DNA from: a virus
Direction: 5' to 3' (one strand)
Virus record (IMG/VR): IMGVR_UViG_3300034117_001582
Location: 227,868-291,867 of that record
DNA: 64,000 nucleotides
The first letter of the stretch is position 1, and the number at the start of each line of letters is the position of its first letter. Positions 48,169-56,758 of this stretch are shown here, in pieces. The notes below the pieces were generated by a model. That model had not been told where the DNA came from and ran no database searches. It saw nothing but the letters and a program-made list of their open reading frames with translations. The translations under genes and the position numbers were made by a program.

Positions 48169-50037
48169 TTATCTTATCACTCGTCTAATGGTTCCATCCG
48201 TATAAATTTCAATAACAATTCCTGTAGCATTTGGGCCAACTTCTTGTCCTGCAGCATTAATAGTTTTGGCAATTATTTTAATGGCATCTCTATTGTTAAT
48301 AGCTATTGGTCCAAATACCTCATTAACACCATCAATATCATATTGATGTAATCTATAGTAGTTAATTACTTGGGACACATCTTTATCCTCTAAACTATAG
48401 TCTATTTTTTGAGTTGAGTTACCAACAGATTGTACTTGTCCGATACCACCCCATTTAAAACCATCTTCACTTTTTTCAATAATAAAGTGACTAGTATTGT
48501 GTTCAGACGCGGTTGACCAATATAATAGATTTGAGTTAGTTTGTTTCTTACCTTCAAACGATAACAACTCAATAGGTAACGCAGACATTCTAGTCACAGA
48601 AACATCCCTACATACATTTACTGTTCCACATAATGAGTTTGTATTAACATGTATGTATAAGGTATTATTGTTTGTAGGTGTGAAAGATAATGGCGATAAC
48701 CCTACGGCAATAACAGACCCATTAGATGTCCCACTTCTCACTGTTATCCAGTCAGTTGCGACCGTAGTCATTGCAATATATGGTGTTCCTACCACAGCAC
48801 CACTCCAAACTGAATATTCACCGGCAAATTGACACGGCACCGTAGTATATGATATTCCACCAAATACCGGTAAACTTTGTGTTCCATATGCAATGGTATT
48901 GATACAAGGTCCTGGTGTAGGAGGTGAAACGCAAGTTAAGTTTATAGAAAAACCACTATTCGTACTATACCCATGAACTAGTATATAATAATTTGTTCCT
49001 ACCACAGAAGACCATGAAAATGAAGCGGATGAACTACCACAAGCAGGACCATAATCATCATTACCCCCCACACAAGTTAGACTTCCGCACCCTACCCCTG
49101 AAAATACAGACATTTTACTATCCCATGCCGTTGCACAAAGATTTGCAGTCATGATTTGTCCATTTCCTGGAATAACATACCAAACACCAGGTTGCGTTTG
49201 ACTAACAGAACAAAATCCACCTTCACCCGTTCCAGAGTTAGTGGCATTTACTGTTGTTCCTGCTATGGTTTGGCCACAAGTAATAGGTGTTGAATTACAC
49301 ACTAAATCATTTGATGGGGCTGCAGGTGCTGAGCAAGTTAAACAAGAAATAGATGATGTTCCGCAGTTCATAGCGGTACCACAAGTATTATTTGTGTTGT
49401 AATGAACGAAATACGTTCCTGAGGATGGACATGTCCAATTTAGTGGAGCATTTCCACTAGCAATTACCGTACCATTATATGTTCCTGATCTAACCGTTAT
49501 GAATCCACCTAAATTGTAAGCTGATTGATATGTACGACCTACAATACAAGAATATATCGTACTGTATTCTGCTTGAAATTGACAAGTACTAATAATTACT
49601 GTTGTTGGTGTTGATGGTGCCGTTGCCGATCCGTATGATGTGGTATTAATACATGGACCTACAGCGGCACCTGCACAACTTGCTAATACGGTTTGCCCTC
49701 CAGCGGTTGCAGATCCAGCAACCGGTTGGATAGTATTGATTATGGTGGTTCCTGCTCCATTGATAACTCGTATACGCATTTCGGAAGGATAAAGTCCTGC
49801 AGTGGTTCGGAATACTCTAATTGTTGCCCCTACAGCAGCACTAAAGGAAGAAGAAGTAGGTCCGGCTCCAACACAACTTAAATTAGATAAAACAGTTACA
49901 CCGTTAACGGAAACAGATACCAAACCTCCATTCCAACCATCACCCCAAGTGTCGGTTCTTTGTATGGTATGTAAGCATGATTGTGAAAATAAGAGAGATG
50001 AAAATAGGACAAAAAATCCAAGTAGTATATTCTTCAT
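48169..50037 (-). CDS. Secreted T9SS-type protein with repeated beta domains
   Basis: 622 residues. Signal peptide MKNILLGFFVLFSSLLFSQS, then several beta-domains, including a duplicated segment (FITVRSGTYNGTVIASG and WITVRSGTSNGSVIAVG) and a Cys-containing pre-peptidase-type part. Near the C-terminus is the T9SS-associated module (ALPIELLSFEGKKQTNSN then WSTASEHNTSHFIIEKS), and the last ~30 residues are a short sorting-like tail (GQEVGPNATGIVIEIYTDGT). Cell-surface or released adhesin-like protein. Confidence 0.8.
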   Translation of the reverse strand: MKNILLGFFVLFSSLLFSQSCLHTIQRTDTWGDGWNGGLVSVSVNGVTVLSNLSCVGAGPTSSSFSAAVGATIRVFRTTAGLYPSEMRIRVINGAGTTIINTIQPVAGSATAGGQTVLASCAGAAVGPCINTTSYGSATAPSTPTTVIISTCQFQAEYSTIYSCIVGRTYQSAYNLGGFITVRSGTYNGTVIASGNAPLNWTCPSSGTYFVHYNTNNTCGTAMNCGTSSISCLTCSAPAAPSNDLVCNSTPITCGQTIAGTTVNATNSGTGEGGFCSVSQTQPGVWYVIPGNGQIMTANLCATAWDSKMSVFSGVGCGSLTCVGGNDDYGPACGSSSASFSWSSVVGTNYYILVHGYSTNSGFSINLTCVSPPTPGPCINTIAYGTQSLPVFGGISYTTVPCQFAGEYSVWSGAVVGTPYIAMTTVATDWITVRSGTSNGSVIAVGLSPLSFTPTNNNTLYIHVNTNSLCGTVNVCRDVSVTRMSALPIELLSFEGKKQTNSNLLYWSTASEHNTSHFIIEKSEDGFKWGGIGQVQSVGNSTQKIDYSLEDKDVSQVINYYRLHQYDIDGVNEVFGPIAINNRDAIKIIAKTINAAGQEVGPNATGIVIEIYTDGTIRRVIR

Positions 50038-50239
50038 ATTAAAAATAAATAAATAAAGTTATTTACTCACTTGAAGAATCTTTTAAGAAACCCCCATATT
50101 CCATGGGCCGGTCGAGACGTACATAAATATAGAAGTACCACAAAACAATTAAAGGTAATTGCGTTATAGATGAATATTTATGGTGTTTTAATTATTATTT
50201 AGAATATATCTTTATCGAATACTATTTAAACCCAAAAAC

Positions 50240-50270
50240 AATAACCCCAATCGAAGGTCAATTGGGATTA
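50240..50270 (-). terminator. Probable terminator
   Basis: CCCAAT/ATTGGG stem (50246-50251 with 50261-50266) just downstream of the 50271-50963 gene. The U-rich tract is interrupted. Confidence 0.45.
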
Positions 50271-50963
50271 TTATAAAAAGTCAATTTCATTGGTTACTGG
50301 ATTCCAATCAATAATCCAAGGCTTGTGAGAATAAAGGTATTGTTCATTCAACACAGACGCATTGAAGTAGTGTGTGTATCCATCAAAGTAATGTCCGTGT
50401 CCACTATGGATGTGACCACAGATGTGAATCTTAGGTTTGATTTGTTTGATTTTCTCAGCAAGTAATTCACAACCCAAGTGAACATTGCGGTTACCTTCAA
50501 CATCATCCAATATTCCCCAAGCCGGTCCGTGAGTAATTAAGATATCAATTCCTTCAGGAATCATATCCCATACCGCTTTTAACTCCTCACCATTTTTTGG
50601 TAAGTTAAACGCCCAATTGTAGAACTCAGGTTGCCAAGGAGATCCCCAAATTTTAATCTCAGGTCCATCACCATCTTGAATGGTCATTAACTCATCTTGA
50701 ATATATTCAATAGTTTTGTAACCTGTCAAGATACCTTTTACTTTCTCAACATTGTTTTGGAATCCCCAATCGTGATTACCCGCAATAAATACTTTGTGAT
50801 CGTAGGTTACGATTTTGTCATACCAACCCGCAAACTGAGTGATCTCGTGTTCGTAACCCATAGAACTGATGTCACCTGCGTGTAACAACAAATCGCCACC
50901 AGGTAAATCGTGGTGTACGTGTTTGTGTTTTCCGTGAGTGTCTGATATGATAGTTAATTTCAT
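50271..50963 (-). CDS. Calcineurin-like metallophosphoesterase
   Basis: 230 residues. ISDTHGKH, LHAGDISS, AGNHDWG, ITHGPAW and CGHIHSGHGH: complete metallophosphoesterase motifs, close to phage/bacterial proteins of the YfcE/serine-threonine phosphatase type. A TATATTTG box lies just upstream of the ATG. Third such enzyme in the window. Confidence 0.83.
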   Translation of the reverse strand: MKLTIISDTHGKHKHVHHDLPGGDLLLHAGDISSMGYEHEITQFAGWYDKIVTYDHKVFIAGNHDWGFQNNVEKVKGILTGYKTIEYIQDELMTIQDGDGPEIKIWGSPWQPEFYNWAFNLPKNGEELKAVWDMIPEGIDILITHGPAWGILDDVEGNRNVHLGCELLAEKIKQIKPKIHICGHIHSGHGHYFDGYTHYFNASVLNEQYLYSHKPWIIDWNPVTNEIDFL

Positions 50964-51037
50964 AATACAAATATAATCATTTTTTTAATTTTAATAAAAT
51001 ATATTTTAATAATTTGTATTTTAATTTGTAAAACATC

Positions 51038-51433
51038 TTAATTTATTTTAATCCATTTATTGTCGTGATTATATTTAAAAGACCCAATGTGTTCACGATT
51101 CCATTCTTTTGGGTCTATTAATGATAAGAAAACATTTCCTTTTTTACCATAATAAAGATGATATATTTTTCCAATCACAGGTTCAAAACTAAACTTTGCA
51201 TTATAAACCAAGTCATTCCACTTGTATTCGTCAATTAGTTTTTGATATTCATTCTTTAATTCCTCAACCTTATCTTGGAATTGTTGGTTAACGTGAATTA
51301 CTCTTGGTTGTTTCCAACTTTCTATATTAGGAACATGTATAGCAGGTGCCCCAATATTACTACCATAAGGTAATAATCCTGCGTTTTCCACATAATTATC
51401 AGGTTTTTTTGAATTAATAGTTTCCTCTTCCAC
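51038..51433 (-). CDS. Hypothetical protein (GTG start)
   Basis: 131 residues; only a GTG (51433) is available after an in-frame stop. Tyr, Asn and Pro rich N-terminus, then a helical part (VEELKNEYQKLIDEYKW) and a beta-rich end. The upstream micro-ORF overlaps its start and may couple translation. Confidence 0.6.
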   Translation of the reverse strand: MEEETINSKKPDNYVENAGLLPYGSNIGAPAIHVPNIESWKQPRVIHVNQQFQDKVEELKNEYQKLIDEYKWNDLVYNAKFSFEPVIGKIYHLYYGKKGNVFLSLIDPKEWNREHIGSFKYNHDNKWIKIN

Positions 51434-51497
51434 AGTGAACCATAGCTTTTATTCTTTCTTGTTCTAACCAAGAAAGGTATTTAAATAATCTTTTCAT
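51414..51497 (-). CDS. Possible 27-residue upstream micro-ORF
   Basis: ATG 51497 to TAA 51414-51416, encoding MKRLFKYLSWLEQERIKAMV followed by HCGRGNY. It overlaps the GTG start of the 51038-51433 gene by 20 bases in a different frame. Either a real micro-protein or the sign of a shifted N-terminus of the next gene. Confidence 0.3.
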   Translation of the reverse strand: MKRLFKYLSWLEQERIKAMVHCGRGNY

Positions 51498-51500
51498 GTC

Positions 51501-51818
51501 TTAACTTATTATTTTAATTTCACTTTCAGTTTCTATTACTACTCTTGCCCCACAACTTAATAACGGTTTCTCATCCCCACTACCACAATATATAATTCTA
51601 CTTGGTCCAAGTATTTCGACCTCATTACAATACGTGTTCTTTCTACCTTGTTTAATTGTTATTACCGGTAAGTCCGTATTCTTTGTTTTGTTTGACCTAA
51701 TATGGTGTTGGTTAACGTGGATTTTTGTTTTCAAAATGAATTGGGTTTTCACAATTTCCTTTATGTGAACCCCAAGTATTTTCTCCAAAACCAACTTTAA
51801 TGTATTCACAACCTCCAT
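51501..51818 (-). CDS. Hypothetical protein, start uncertain
   Basis: Up to 105 residues. The first ~35 residues overlap the 51712-51996 gene, and no better ATG exists between them, so the real start may be a non-ATG codon near 51715. The likely core (VITIKQGRKNTYCNEVEILGP) is beta-rich with two Cys. Unknown function. Confidence 0.5.
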   Translation of the reverse strand: MEVVNTLKLVLEKILGVHIKEIVKTQFILKTKIHVNQHHIRSNKTKNTDLPVITIKQGRKNTYCNEVEILGPSRIIYCGSGDEKPLLSCGARVVIETESEIKIIS

Positions 51819-51996
51819 ATGTAAATTCTGTTACATTTTTGAAACGGTCATTAGATTTCTGTCTTAACTCTATAGGTTTTTCTATTTGTTCAGATATTGT
51901 TTTATCACACGATGTTAACGATATAAGAACCATACCAAGTAGGAATCCAATTATCATCACAAATAATGGTCCAATATCTATTTCTTTTTTTTTCAT
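51712..51996 (-). CDS. Small lipoprotein
   Basis: 94 residues from the ATG at 51996. A signal-like hydrophobic stretch ends LISLTSC (lipobox Cys near 30), followed by a small beta-rich domain with GGCEYIKVGFGENTWG. Probably exported and lipid-anchored. Confidence 0.65.
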   Translation of the reverse strand: MKKKEIDIGPLFVMIIGFLLGMVLISLTSCDKTISEQIEKPIELRQKSNDRFKNVTEFTYGGCEYIKVGFGENTWGSHKGNCENPIHFENKNPR

Positions 51997-52031
51997 ATAC
52001 AAAAATTAAATGATTTGTGTTCTAAAATCAA

Positions 52032-52484
52032 CTATGGTTTTGAATAAAATTTGATTTTGTTTTTGGCGTTTTCTATTAACCATTCATCAACATATGGAAT
52101 CTTTTTTAAGAAATCCAACTCATGTTGATAAGTTATTACTTCTTCAACGTTTGGTGCCAAGTTAAAGTTAGTTGTTAAAAAATATAAATGTAATGACTCG
52201 TGAACAAGGATTGCGGCTATATTGTATATATTACCGTTGTTCATCTCTTTTGTTGGAATTGTAATTATACTATCCGATTCTGTTGTTGAAAACCCTCCAT
52301 TCCAAAAAGCAACTACCTTACATGTTTCCATAATAAGGTAGTATTTTTCTATATCATATTTTTGTACAGTATCTAAAGCCTGTTCTACTTTACCTTTCCA
52401 CCCATCCCCAACATCAGTAATTCTGATTTGAGAGAAAGAGTATGAGGACAAAATTAACAATATCAAAAGTGTCCATATCTTCAC
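52032..52484 (-). CDS. Secreted HExxH metallopeptidase-like protein
   Basis: 150 residues. Signal peptide (MKIWTLLILLILSSYSFSQ), then VHESLHLYF (HESLH) with Glu residues ~15 further on (VEEVITYQHE), a compact zinc-peptidase-like layout. Unlike the leader peptidases it is exported. It lies in the secreted module and overlaps the upstream stop by 4 bases. Confidence 0.68.
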   Translation of the reverse strand: MKIWTLLILLILSSYSFSQIRITDVGDGWKGKVEQALDTVQKYDIEKYYLIMETCKVVAFWNGGFSTTESDSIITIPTKEMNNGNIYNIAAILVHESLHLYFLTTNFNLAPNVEEVITYQHELDFLKKIPYVDEWLIENAKNKIKFYSKP

Positions 52485-52936
52485 GGCAATTTAGTTGCAG
52501 CCTCGTGTATTGCTTTTTTTAACGCTGACGATACCGTCATCTTTTCAAATGGAATTGACCCTTCTTGAACCTCAATCATTATCGCTCTAATCTCAGTGTC
52601 TGATTCACCAATACCTTGGTAACAATTACCTTTATAGTGAAGTTTAACTCCGACCTGAGTTATTGTGTTTGTTTTTTCTACACCAACAACTCTTATGGTT
52701 GTTTTAGGTAATCCAAAATAATACACCTCAACATCAATATCATCACCATTGTCAGATAAACAATACTTTTCAGATAACTCTTCTTCAACAATTTGTTTAA
52801 TACCAAAACGAATATCTCTATTACCCAGTTCTCTTAATTTTGCCGTATTATATATTGAATCAACATGAACACATTGTTGAGCCGTTGCGAGGTTACCAAG
52901 TAGTAACATACCAAAGAGTAAGATTAAATTCTTCAT
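52481..52936 (-). CDS. Secreted hypothetical protein
   Basis: 151 residues from the ATG at 52936, where a clean signal peptide begins (MKNLILLFGMLLLGNLATAQ). The C-terminal MTVSSALKKAIHEAATKLP segment recalls accessory regions of CsgG-type proteins, which is only suggestive. Periplasmic or outer-membrane factor of the curli-like module. Confidence 0.68.
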   Translation of the reverse strand: MKNLILLFGMLLLGNLATAQQCVHVDSIYNTAKLRELGNRDIRFGIKQIVEEELSEKYCLSDNGDDIDVEVYYFGLPKTTIRVVGVEKTNTITQVGVKLHYKGNCYQGIGESDTEIRAIMIEVQEGSIPFEKMTVSSALKKAIHEAATKLP

Positions 52937-52938
52937 AT

Positions 52939-53949
52939 TTAAAACCAATTTTTTGGATTCCATTTTGATTTTTCAGCATCTCTAGCAGCTCTATCTAACG
53001 CGTCTTGAGCCTCTCTTGCCTGTCTATTAATTTCATCTTGTGCCGCTCTTGCTTGTCTATCAAGTTCATCTTGTGCTGCTCTCGCTTGTCTATCAAGTTC
53101 TTGTTGTGCCTCTCTCGCCTTTCTATCTAATTCTTCCTGAGCAATTCTTGCCAATCTATCAGTTTCCTCTTTAGCAGCTTTCGCTTGTCTATCAAATTCT
53201 TCTTGAGCTTCTCTCGCCTTTCTTTCAGTTTCTTCTTGGGCTATTTTTGCAAGTCGTTCAGTTTCTCTTTGTGTTGCTTCAGATAATGCTTGTGCTTCTG
53301 CCGCCACACGTTCTGATTCTTCAGCCGCCAATCTAGCGTCTTCAGCAATTTGGTTTGTATCAACACTAACACTTAAATCAACATCAACACCAAGTAAAAC
53401 CGCCACTTCACCACTAACTCCAACAGTTGCAACTCCATCCACAAAGGTAGCTTCACCACCACCACCAATTCCAACTTGTTCTCCAACCGATACTCCTGCT
53501 CCAGCAGTTACTGAACCTTCTCTAAAATCGGCAGTTCCTTCACCATCAACACCTACTGATGTACCTGCAGATACACTTCCGTTTGCAACTACACCTTCAT
53601 CTCCCGCTCTTACTTCTAAACTTGCCTCATTTCCTGTTTTAGCATAAGCGTCTACAGAACCACCAACTCCAAATCCTTCAGCATTTGCTTGACCTTCTAC
53701 CGTCACATGAACTTCAGTTGTATCTGAGTAGTTTGCTTCTACATATACGTTATTACCGTCTAATCCACCTTCCACAGATGCCTCTGTTCCGGTTTTAGCA
53801 GACGCTTCAATACCAATTGAGGCATTTTCATCTCCGACTTCCACACCCGCAGATGCAGTGGTTGTATTGTCAATTGATGCTCCACCTGAGGTTTCATTTG
53901 AATGTGTTTCGGCGGTTTCGTTGTGTTTGATGTGTGCGTGTTTTTTCAT
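52939..53949 (-). CDS. Repeat protein: Gly/Ala beta region plus 11-residue coiled-coil repeats
   Basis: 336 residues. The N-terminal ~200 residues are rich in Gly, Ala, Ser and Val (VEGGLDGNNVYVEANY), like beta-helical or amyloid-like segments. The last ~130 residues are about ten 11-residue repeats of the form AQ-E-E-L-D-R-x-A-R-x (hendecads), predicted as a long coiled coil. No signal peptide; begins with a His-containing MKKHAHIKHNET. Could be a fibre, scaffold or surface polymer. Confidence 0.75.
   Translation of the reverse strand: MKKHAHIKHNETAETHSNETSGGASIDNTTTASAGVEVGDENASIGIEASAKTGTEASVEGGLDGNNVYVEANYSDTTEVHVTVEGQANAEGFGVGGSVDAYAKTGNEASLEVRAGDEGVVANGSVSAGTSVGVDGEGTADFREGSVTAGAGVSVGEQVGIGGGGEATFVDGVATVGVSGEVAVLLGVDVDLSVSVDTNQIAEDARLAAEESERVAAEAQALSEATQRETERLAKIAQEETERKAREAQEEFDRQAKAAKEETDRLARIAQEELDRKAREAQQELDRQARAAQDELDRQARAAQDEINRQAREAQDALDRAARDAEKSKWNPKNWF
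52975..53320 (-). repeat. 33-bp tandem repeats encoding 11-residue units
   Basis: About ten degenerate 33-base units in the 3' end of the 52939-53949 gene. Each encodes one hendecad (A-Q-x-E-x-D-R-x-A-x-x), with the central ones most alike. Length variation between related phages is expected. Confidence 0.75.
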
Positions 53950-53967
53950 TTTTACTTAGTTTTTAAT

Positions 53968-54252
53968 TTATTTATCTTTTAATTCATTTATTGCATCCTC
54001 AACATACTTATCTCTTTGGTCTTGGAGATACGTAATTCTTTGTAAGAGTATTTCTTTATCTTCTTTGGCCGTTTTATCTATAAGTTGGTCCTTTTCTTCG
54101 TATTGTACTTGCCAAAATGAAACTCTTTCTTCCATCATACGATGTTGATAATAAATTACACCTAACATAAGTATAATAATAAAAGATTGTTCTTTAAGTT
54201 TAGATAAGAACGTATCTGCGAATCCTGAAATTGGGTTTGTGTTTCCTGACAT
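53968..54252 (-). CDS. Membrane-anchored coiled-coil protein, spanin-like topology
   Basis: 94 residues. One transmembrane helix near 24-42 (FIIILMLGVIYYQ), then a charged coiled-coil tail. This is the topology of an i-spanin or small scaffold protein. It sits in the secreted module. A late-type motif is upstream. Confidence 0.7.
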   Translation of the reverse strand: MSGNTNPISGFADTFLSKLKEQSFIIILMLGVIYYQHRMMEERVSFWQVQYEEKDQLIDKTAKEDKEILLQRITYLQDQRDKYVEDAINELKDK

Positions 54253-54279
54253 AACGTTTAGTTTTATAAATAAATAGTC

Positions 54280-54873
54280 TTAACTTTTAATAATGTATTT
54301 AGTAAAGTCAGTGGATAAAGGTTTTTCATTTTTGAAGTAATATTTCTCCATTTTATTACCATATTTTATTGTTTTAATATACCCATCAGGAACTGTTGCC
54401 CCTGTTGGTAAAACAATTGATTTTTTAGAAAATATACATCTGATTTCAACGACAACATTTTTACCTGTTTTTGCTAATTCCCTTTCTCTAACTTCTAATA
54501 ATCTCCAAGTCGTTCTATTTAAGTTTTCTTGTTGTAATGAACAATTTAGATAAGTGAACGTTTTAAATAATAAATCTTTTGTGCAATTAAAGTCAGCCGC
54601 TGGTGCCATATGACCTTTATCATATGAATTATTAAAATAATCTTTATCATCAGAGGTAAGTATTGAATCACAAGTATAGAAATCCATCCCTGTTCTTGGT
54701 GCCGATCCATTAGGACATTGTACCGTATACCGAATAAACTTTGGTTGTTGTAATTTCTCTGAATAAACAATCTCAAACATATCTGTTTTAATATAGATAG
54801 AATCTCTTAACGTCTTCTGACTGAATACGAATAATGGTAATGTTAATAATAGTGTTAATAATAATTTTTTCAT
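54280..54873 (-). CDS. Secreted DNA/RNA non-specific endonuclease
   Basis: 197 residues. Signal peptide MKKLLLTLLLTLPLFVFSQ, then the EndA/NucA fold with DKGHMAPAADFN (metal-binding and catalytic His) and a following Asn (NCSLQQENLNRTTWRLLE). It would degrade extracellular or periplasmic nucleic acid, such as released host DNA or DNA of competing phages. Confidence 0.82.
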   Translation of the reverse strand: MKKLLLTLLLTLPLFVFSQKTLRDSIYIKTDMFEIVYSEKLQQPKFIRYTVQCPNGSAPRTGMDFYTCDSILTSDDKDYFNNSYDKGHMAPAADFNCTKDLLFKTFTYLNCSLQQENLNRTTWRLLEVRERELAKTGKNVVVEIRCIFSKKSIVLPTGATVPDGYIKTIKYGNKMEKYYFKNEKPLSTDFTKYIIKS

Positions 54874-54878
54874 ATCAG

Positions 54879-55751
54879 TTAAAGTTGGAATCTTGTACCT
54901 ATCATAAATAAAATAGGATTACTTTTTTTATACGTTGTAATTGTTTTATCTATTGTGTTGTTTAATCTAAAGTTTGTATTTAAAACAAATTTATTAGTAA
55001 TTTTCCAATTCATAGAAATTCCGTAATAAATGTCTAAGTTGAAATTTTCAAAATACCCAATATTTAAATCATCGCTTTTAAACACTTTATAAATATCTCC
55101 TGTGGTAAATATCTGTGGTGAAATATCAACGATTTTCGTCTTTATCGGGTAAGTATACATTAACATAACTCTAATTGTTAGTTGAGTTGATGGTGGGTTT
55201 ATTGGGTAAATATTCTCAACCCAATTACCACTTGAATCAACCACAAACTGACCTTCCCAAGGACCTTCCCACTCACCCCAAAATGTTTTTGATGTTATAA
55301 AATTGTAACCAAACTTTCCAAATTTTTTAGTGTTGATTACATCAATAAATGATACGGTTATATTTTTTTGGAAAACAAAATCACAAGACCCAATTGTTTG
55401 TAATGTAATTACCCTATTTTTTTTTGTTTTTGAAATCCCATATCCAATCCCATAATACTTCCATATTGGGTTTATTGATGTTATAAATGCGTGATTCCAT
55501 TTTTGAGTGTTTGATGTTATATTATAACTTAAATTAAGAGTTGTTGATAAACGATTATTAACATAACCTAAAGATATGTCAGATGAAGAAAGTATGTCTT
55601 TTGAATAATCAACGTAAGATTGGGTAGTCCCTAAATTATTCCATTTTGAGTTATAATCAAATAGTTCTTGTGGTGTTAATTTAATAGTATCTTGAGCTTG
55701 AAGTAAAAACCCCAAAAAAGACAAAATAAAAAGTAATGTTAGTTTTTTCAT
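54879..55751 (-). CDS. Outer-membrane beta-barrel-like protein
   Basis: 290 residues with signal peptide (MKKLTLLFILSFLGFLLQAQ). Alternating beta-strands with aromatic residues throughout, ending in FMIGTRFQL, which resembles the C-terminal beta-signal of outer-membrane barrels. No TonB box. Part of the CsgG-containing module. Confidence 0.7.
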   Translation of the reverse strand: MKKLTLLFILSFLGFLLQAQDTIKLTPQELFDYNSKWNNLGTTQSYVDYSKDILSSSDISLGYVNNRLSTTLNLSYNITSNTQKWNHAFITSINPIWKYYGIGYGISKTKKNRVITLQTIGSCDFVFQKNITVSFIDVINTKKFGKFGYNFITSKTFWGEWEGPWEGQFVVDSSGNWVENIYPINPPSTQLTIRVMLMYTYPIKTKIVDISPQIFTTGDIYKVFKSDDLNIGYFENFNLDIYYGISMNWKITNKFVLNTNFRLNNTIDKTITTYKKSNPILFMIGTRFQL

Positions 55752-56758
55752 TAGTAATTTACTGTTGTTTTATATCCAGGAGCAATCAAGTAATAGTTTT
55801 GTGACCCCCCACTTACGGGTGAGTTTATTGTCATAGATGGCATACCAGGAATACTTATTCTTAGGTCTGTTGTGTTTGTTGTTAGTGTTGTATATTGTGC
55901 TGGTGTGAATAATTTAGATGGTGTCATTGTAACCCAATTTGTTAATGTGTTATACCTTCTTAAGTTAATATAATTTTGGTCAGCAATGTTTATTTTACCA
56001 TCGTAGTTCACATCATATCTATGGTAATGAATACTTTTAATGGCTGTCGTTCCCAAAACTAACTTTGATACCTCAACCATATCTGTTATTTGTAATGCGG
56101 TTACAGGTGTTGTGGCATCGTATTGTAAATACCACTCAACCGCAGGACTTGTTGGTTGTGAGAAACTATAATACCCCGACGCATTTGTATATGCCGTTTG
56201 ATGTAATACCCAAGAAGTGTATGTAACAATGTATTCAAATTCCAACACATACGGCAACGACATATTAGGTAAATCATTCCATCTTCCACCACCAACAAAT
56301 TGTATGTAATCCTCATTATTAGAGTTATTCGGTTCACCACCATTCCAATATGACCAAGAATATGGTTCTCCAGTTACCCATTGCCAAACACCTTCGGTAA
56401 CCTCATCGGTTAAACCAATCCACCCACTTGGCCATAATCCAAATAAAAAATTATTTTCAGCCAATGTAGTTGAGGTAACAAGATGTCCTCCCATATTAAT
56501 ACAGGCTTGTTTGGCCGCAGTCCAAGTCATTGACCCTGTTGATCTATAGTATGAATGTCCATTAAAATTATTTTGTGATGTAAACCCATTCATTACGGGT
56601 GTAGTTCTTTTATACAACTTAACAGGTACATTAACCGCACCCGTTCCATCCGCATTATAAATGTATCCCGAATATGTAAAGTTTTGAGTAAACCCTATAA
56701 ACGGAATAACAAATAACATTAACGTTATTATTGTCCTACTAACATTCTTGCTCCACAT
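55751..56758 (-). CDS. Secreted C-type-lectin protein with dockerin-like repeat
   Basis: 335 residues from the ATG at 56758 (signal peptide MWSKNVSRTIITLMLFVIPF). A C-type lectin domain lies at about 45-185 (SYYRSTGSMTWTAAKQACINM, GWIGLTDE, GEPNNSN, WNDLP). Then a beta-domain and a dockerin-like calcium loop (VNYDGKINIADQNYINL). Likely binds glycans on cells or particles and may pair with the cohesin-like protein at 59773-61683. Confidence 0.78.
   Translation of the reverse strand: MWSKNVSRTIITLMLFVIPFIGFTQNFTYSGYIYNADGTGAVNVPVKLYKRTTPVMNGFTSQNNFNGHSYYRSTGSMTWTAAKQACINMGGHLVTSTTLAENNFLFGLWPSGWIGLTDEVTEGVWQWVTGEPYSWSYWNGGEPNNSNNEDYIQFVGGGRWNDLPNMSLPYVLEFEYIVTYTSWVLHQTAYTNASGYYSFSQPTSPAVEWYLQYDATTPVTALQITDMVEVSKLVLGTTAIKSIHYHRYDVNYDGKINIADQNYINLRRYNTLTNWVTMTPSKLFTPAQYTTLTTNTTDLRISIPGMPSMTINSPVSGGSQNYYLIAPGYKTTVNY

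Noticed and set aside
55751-56758. Possible diversity-generating retroelement target (C-type lectin)
   Set aside because: No reverse transcriptase and no template-type repeat is visible in the window; the lectin domain alone is not enough.
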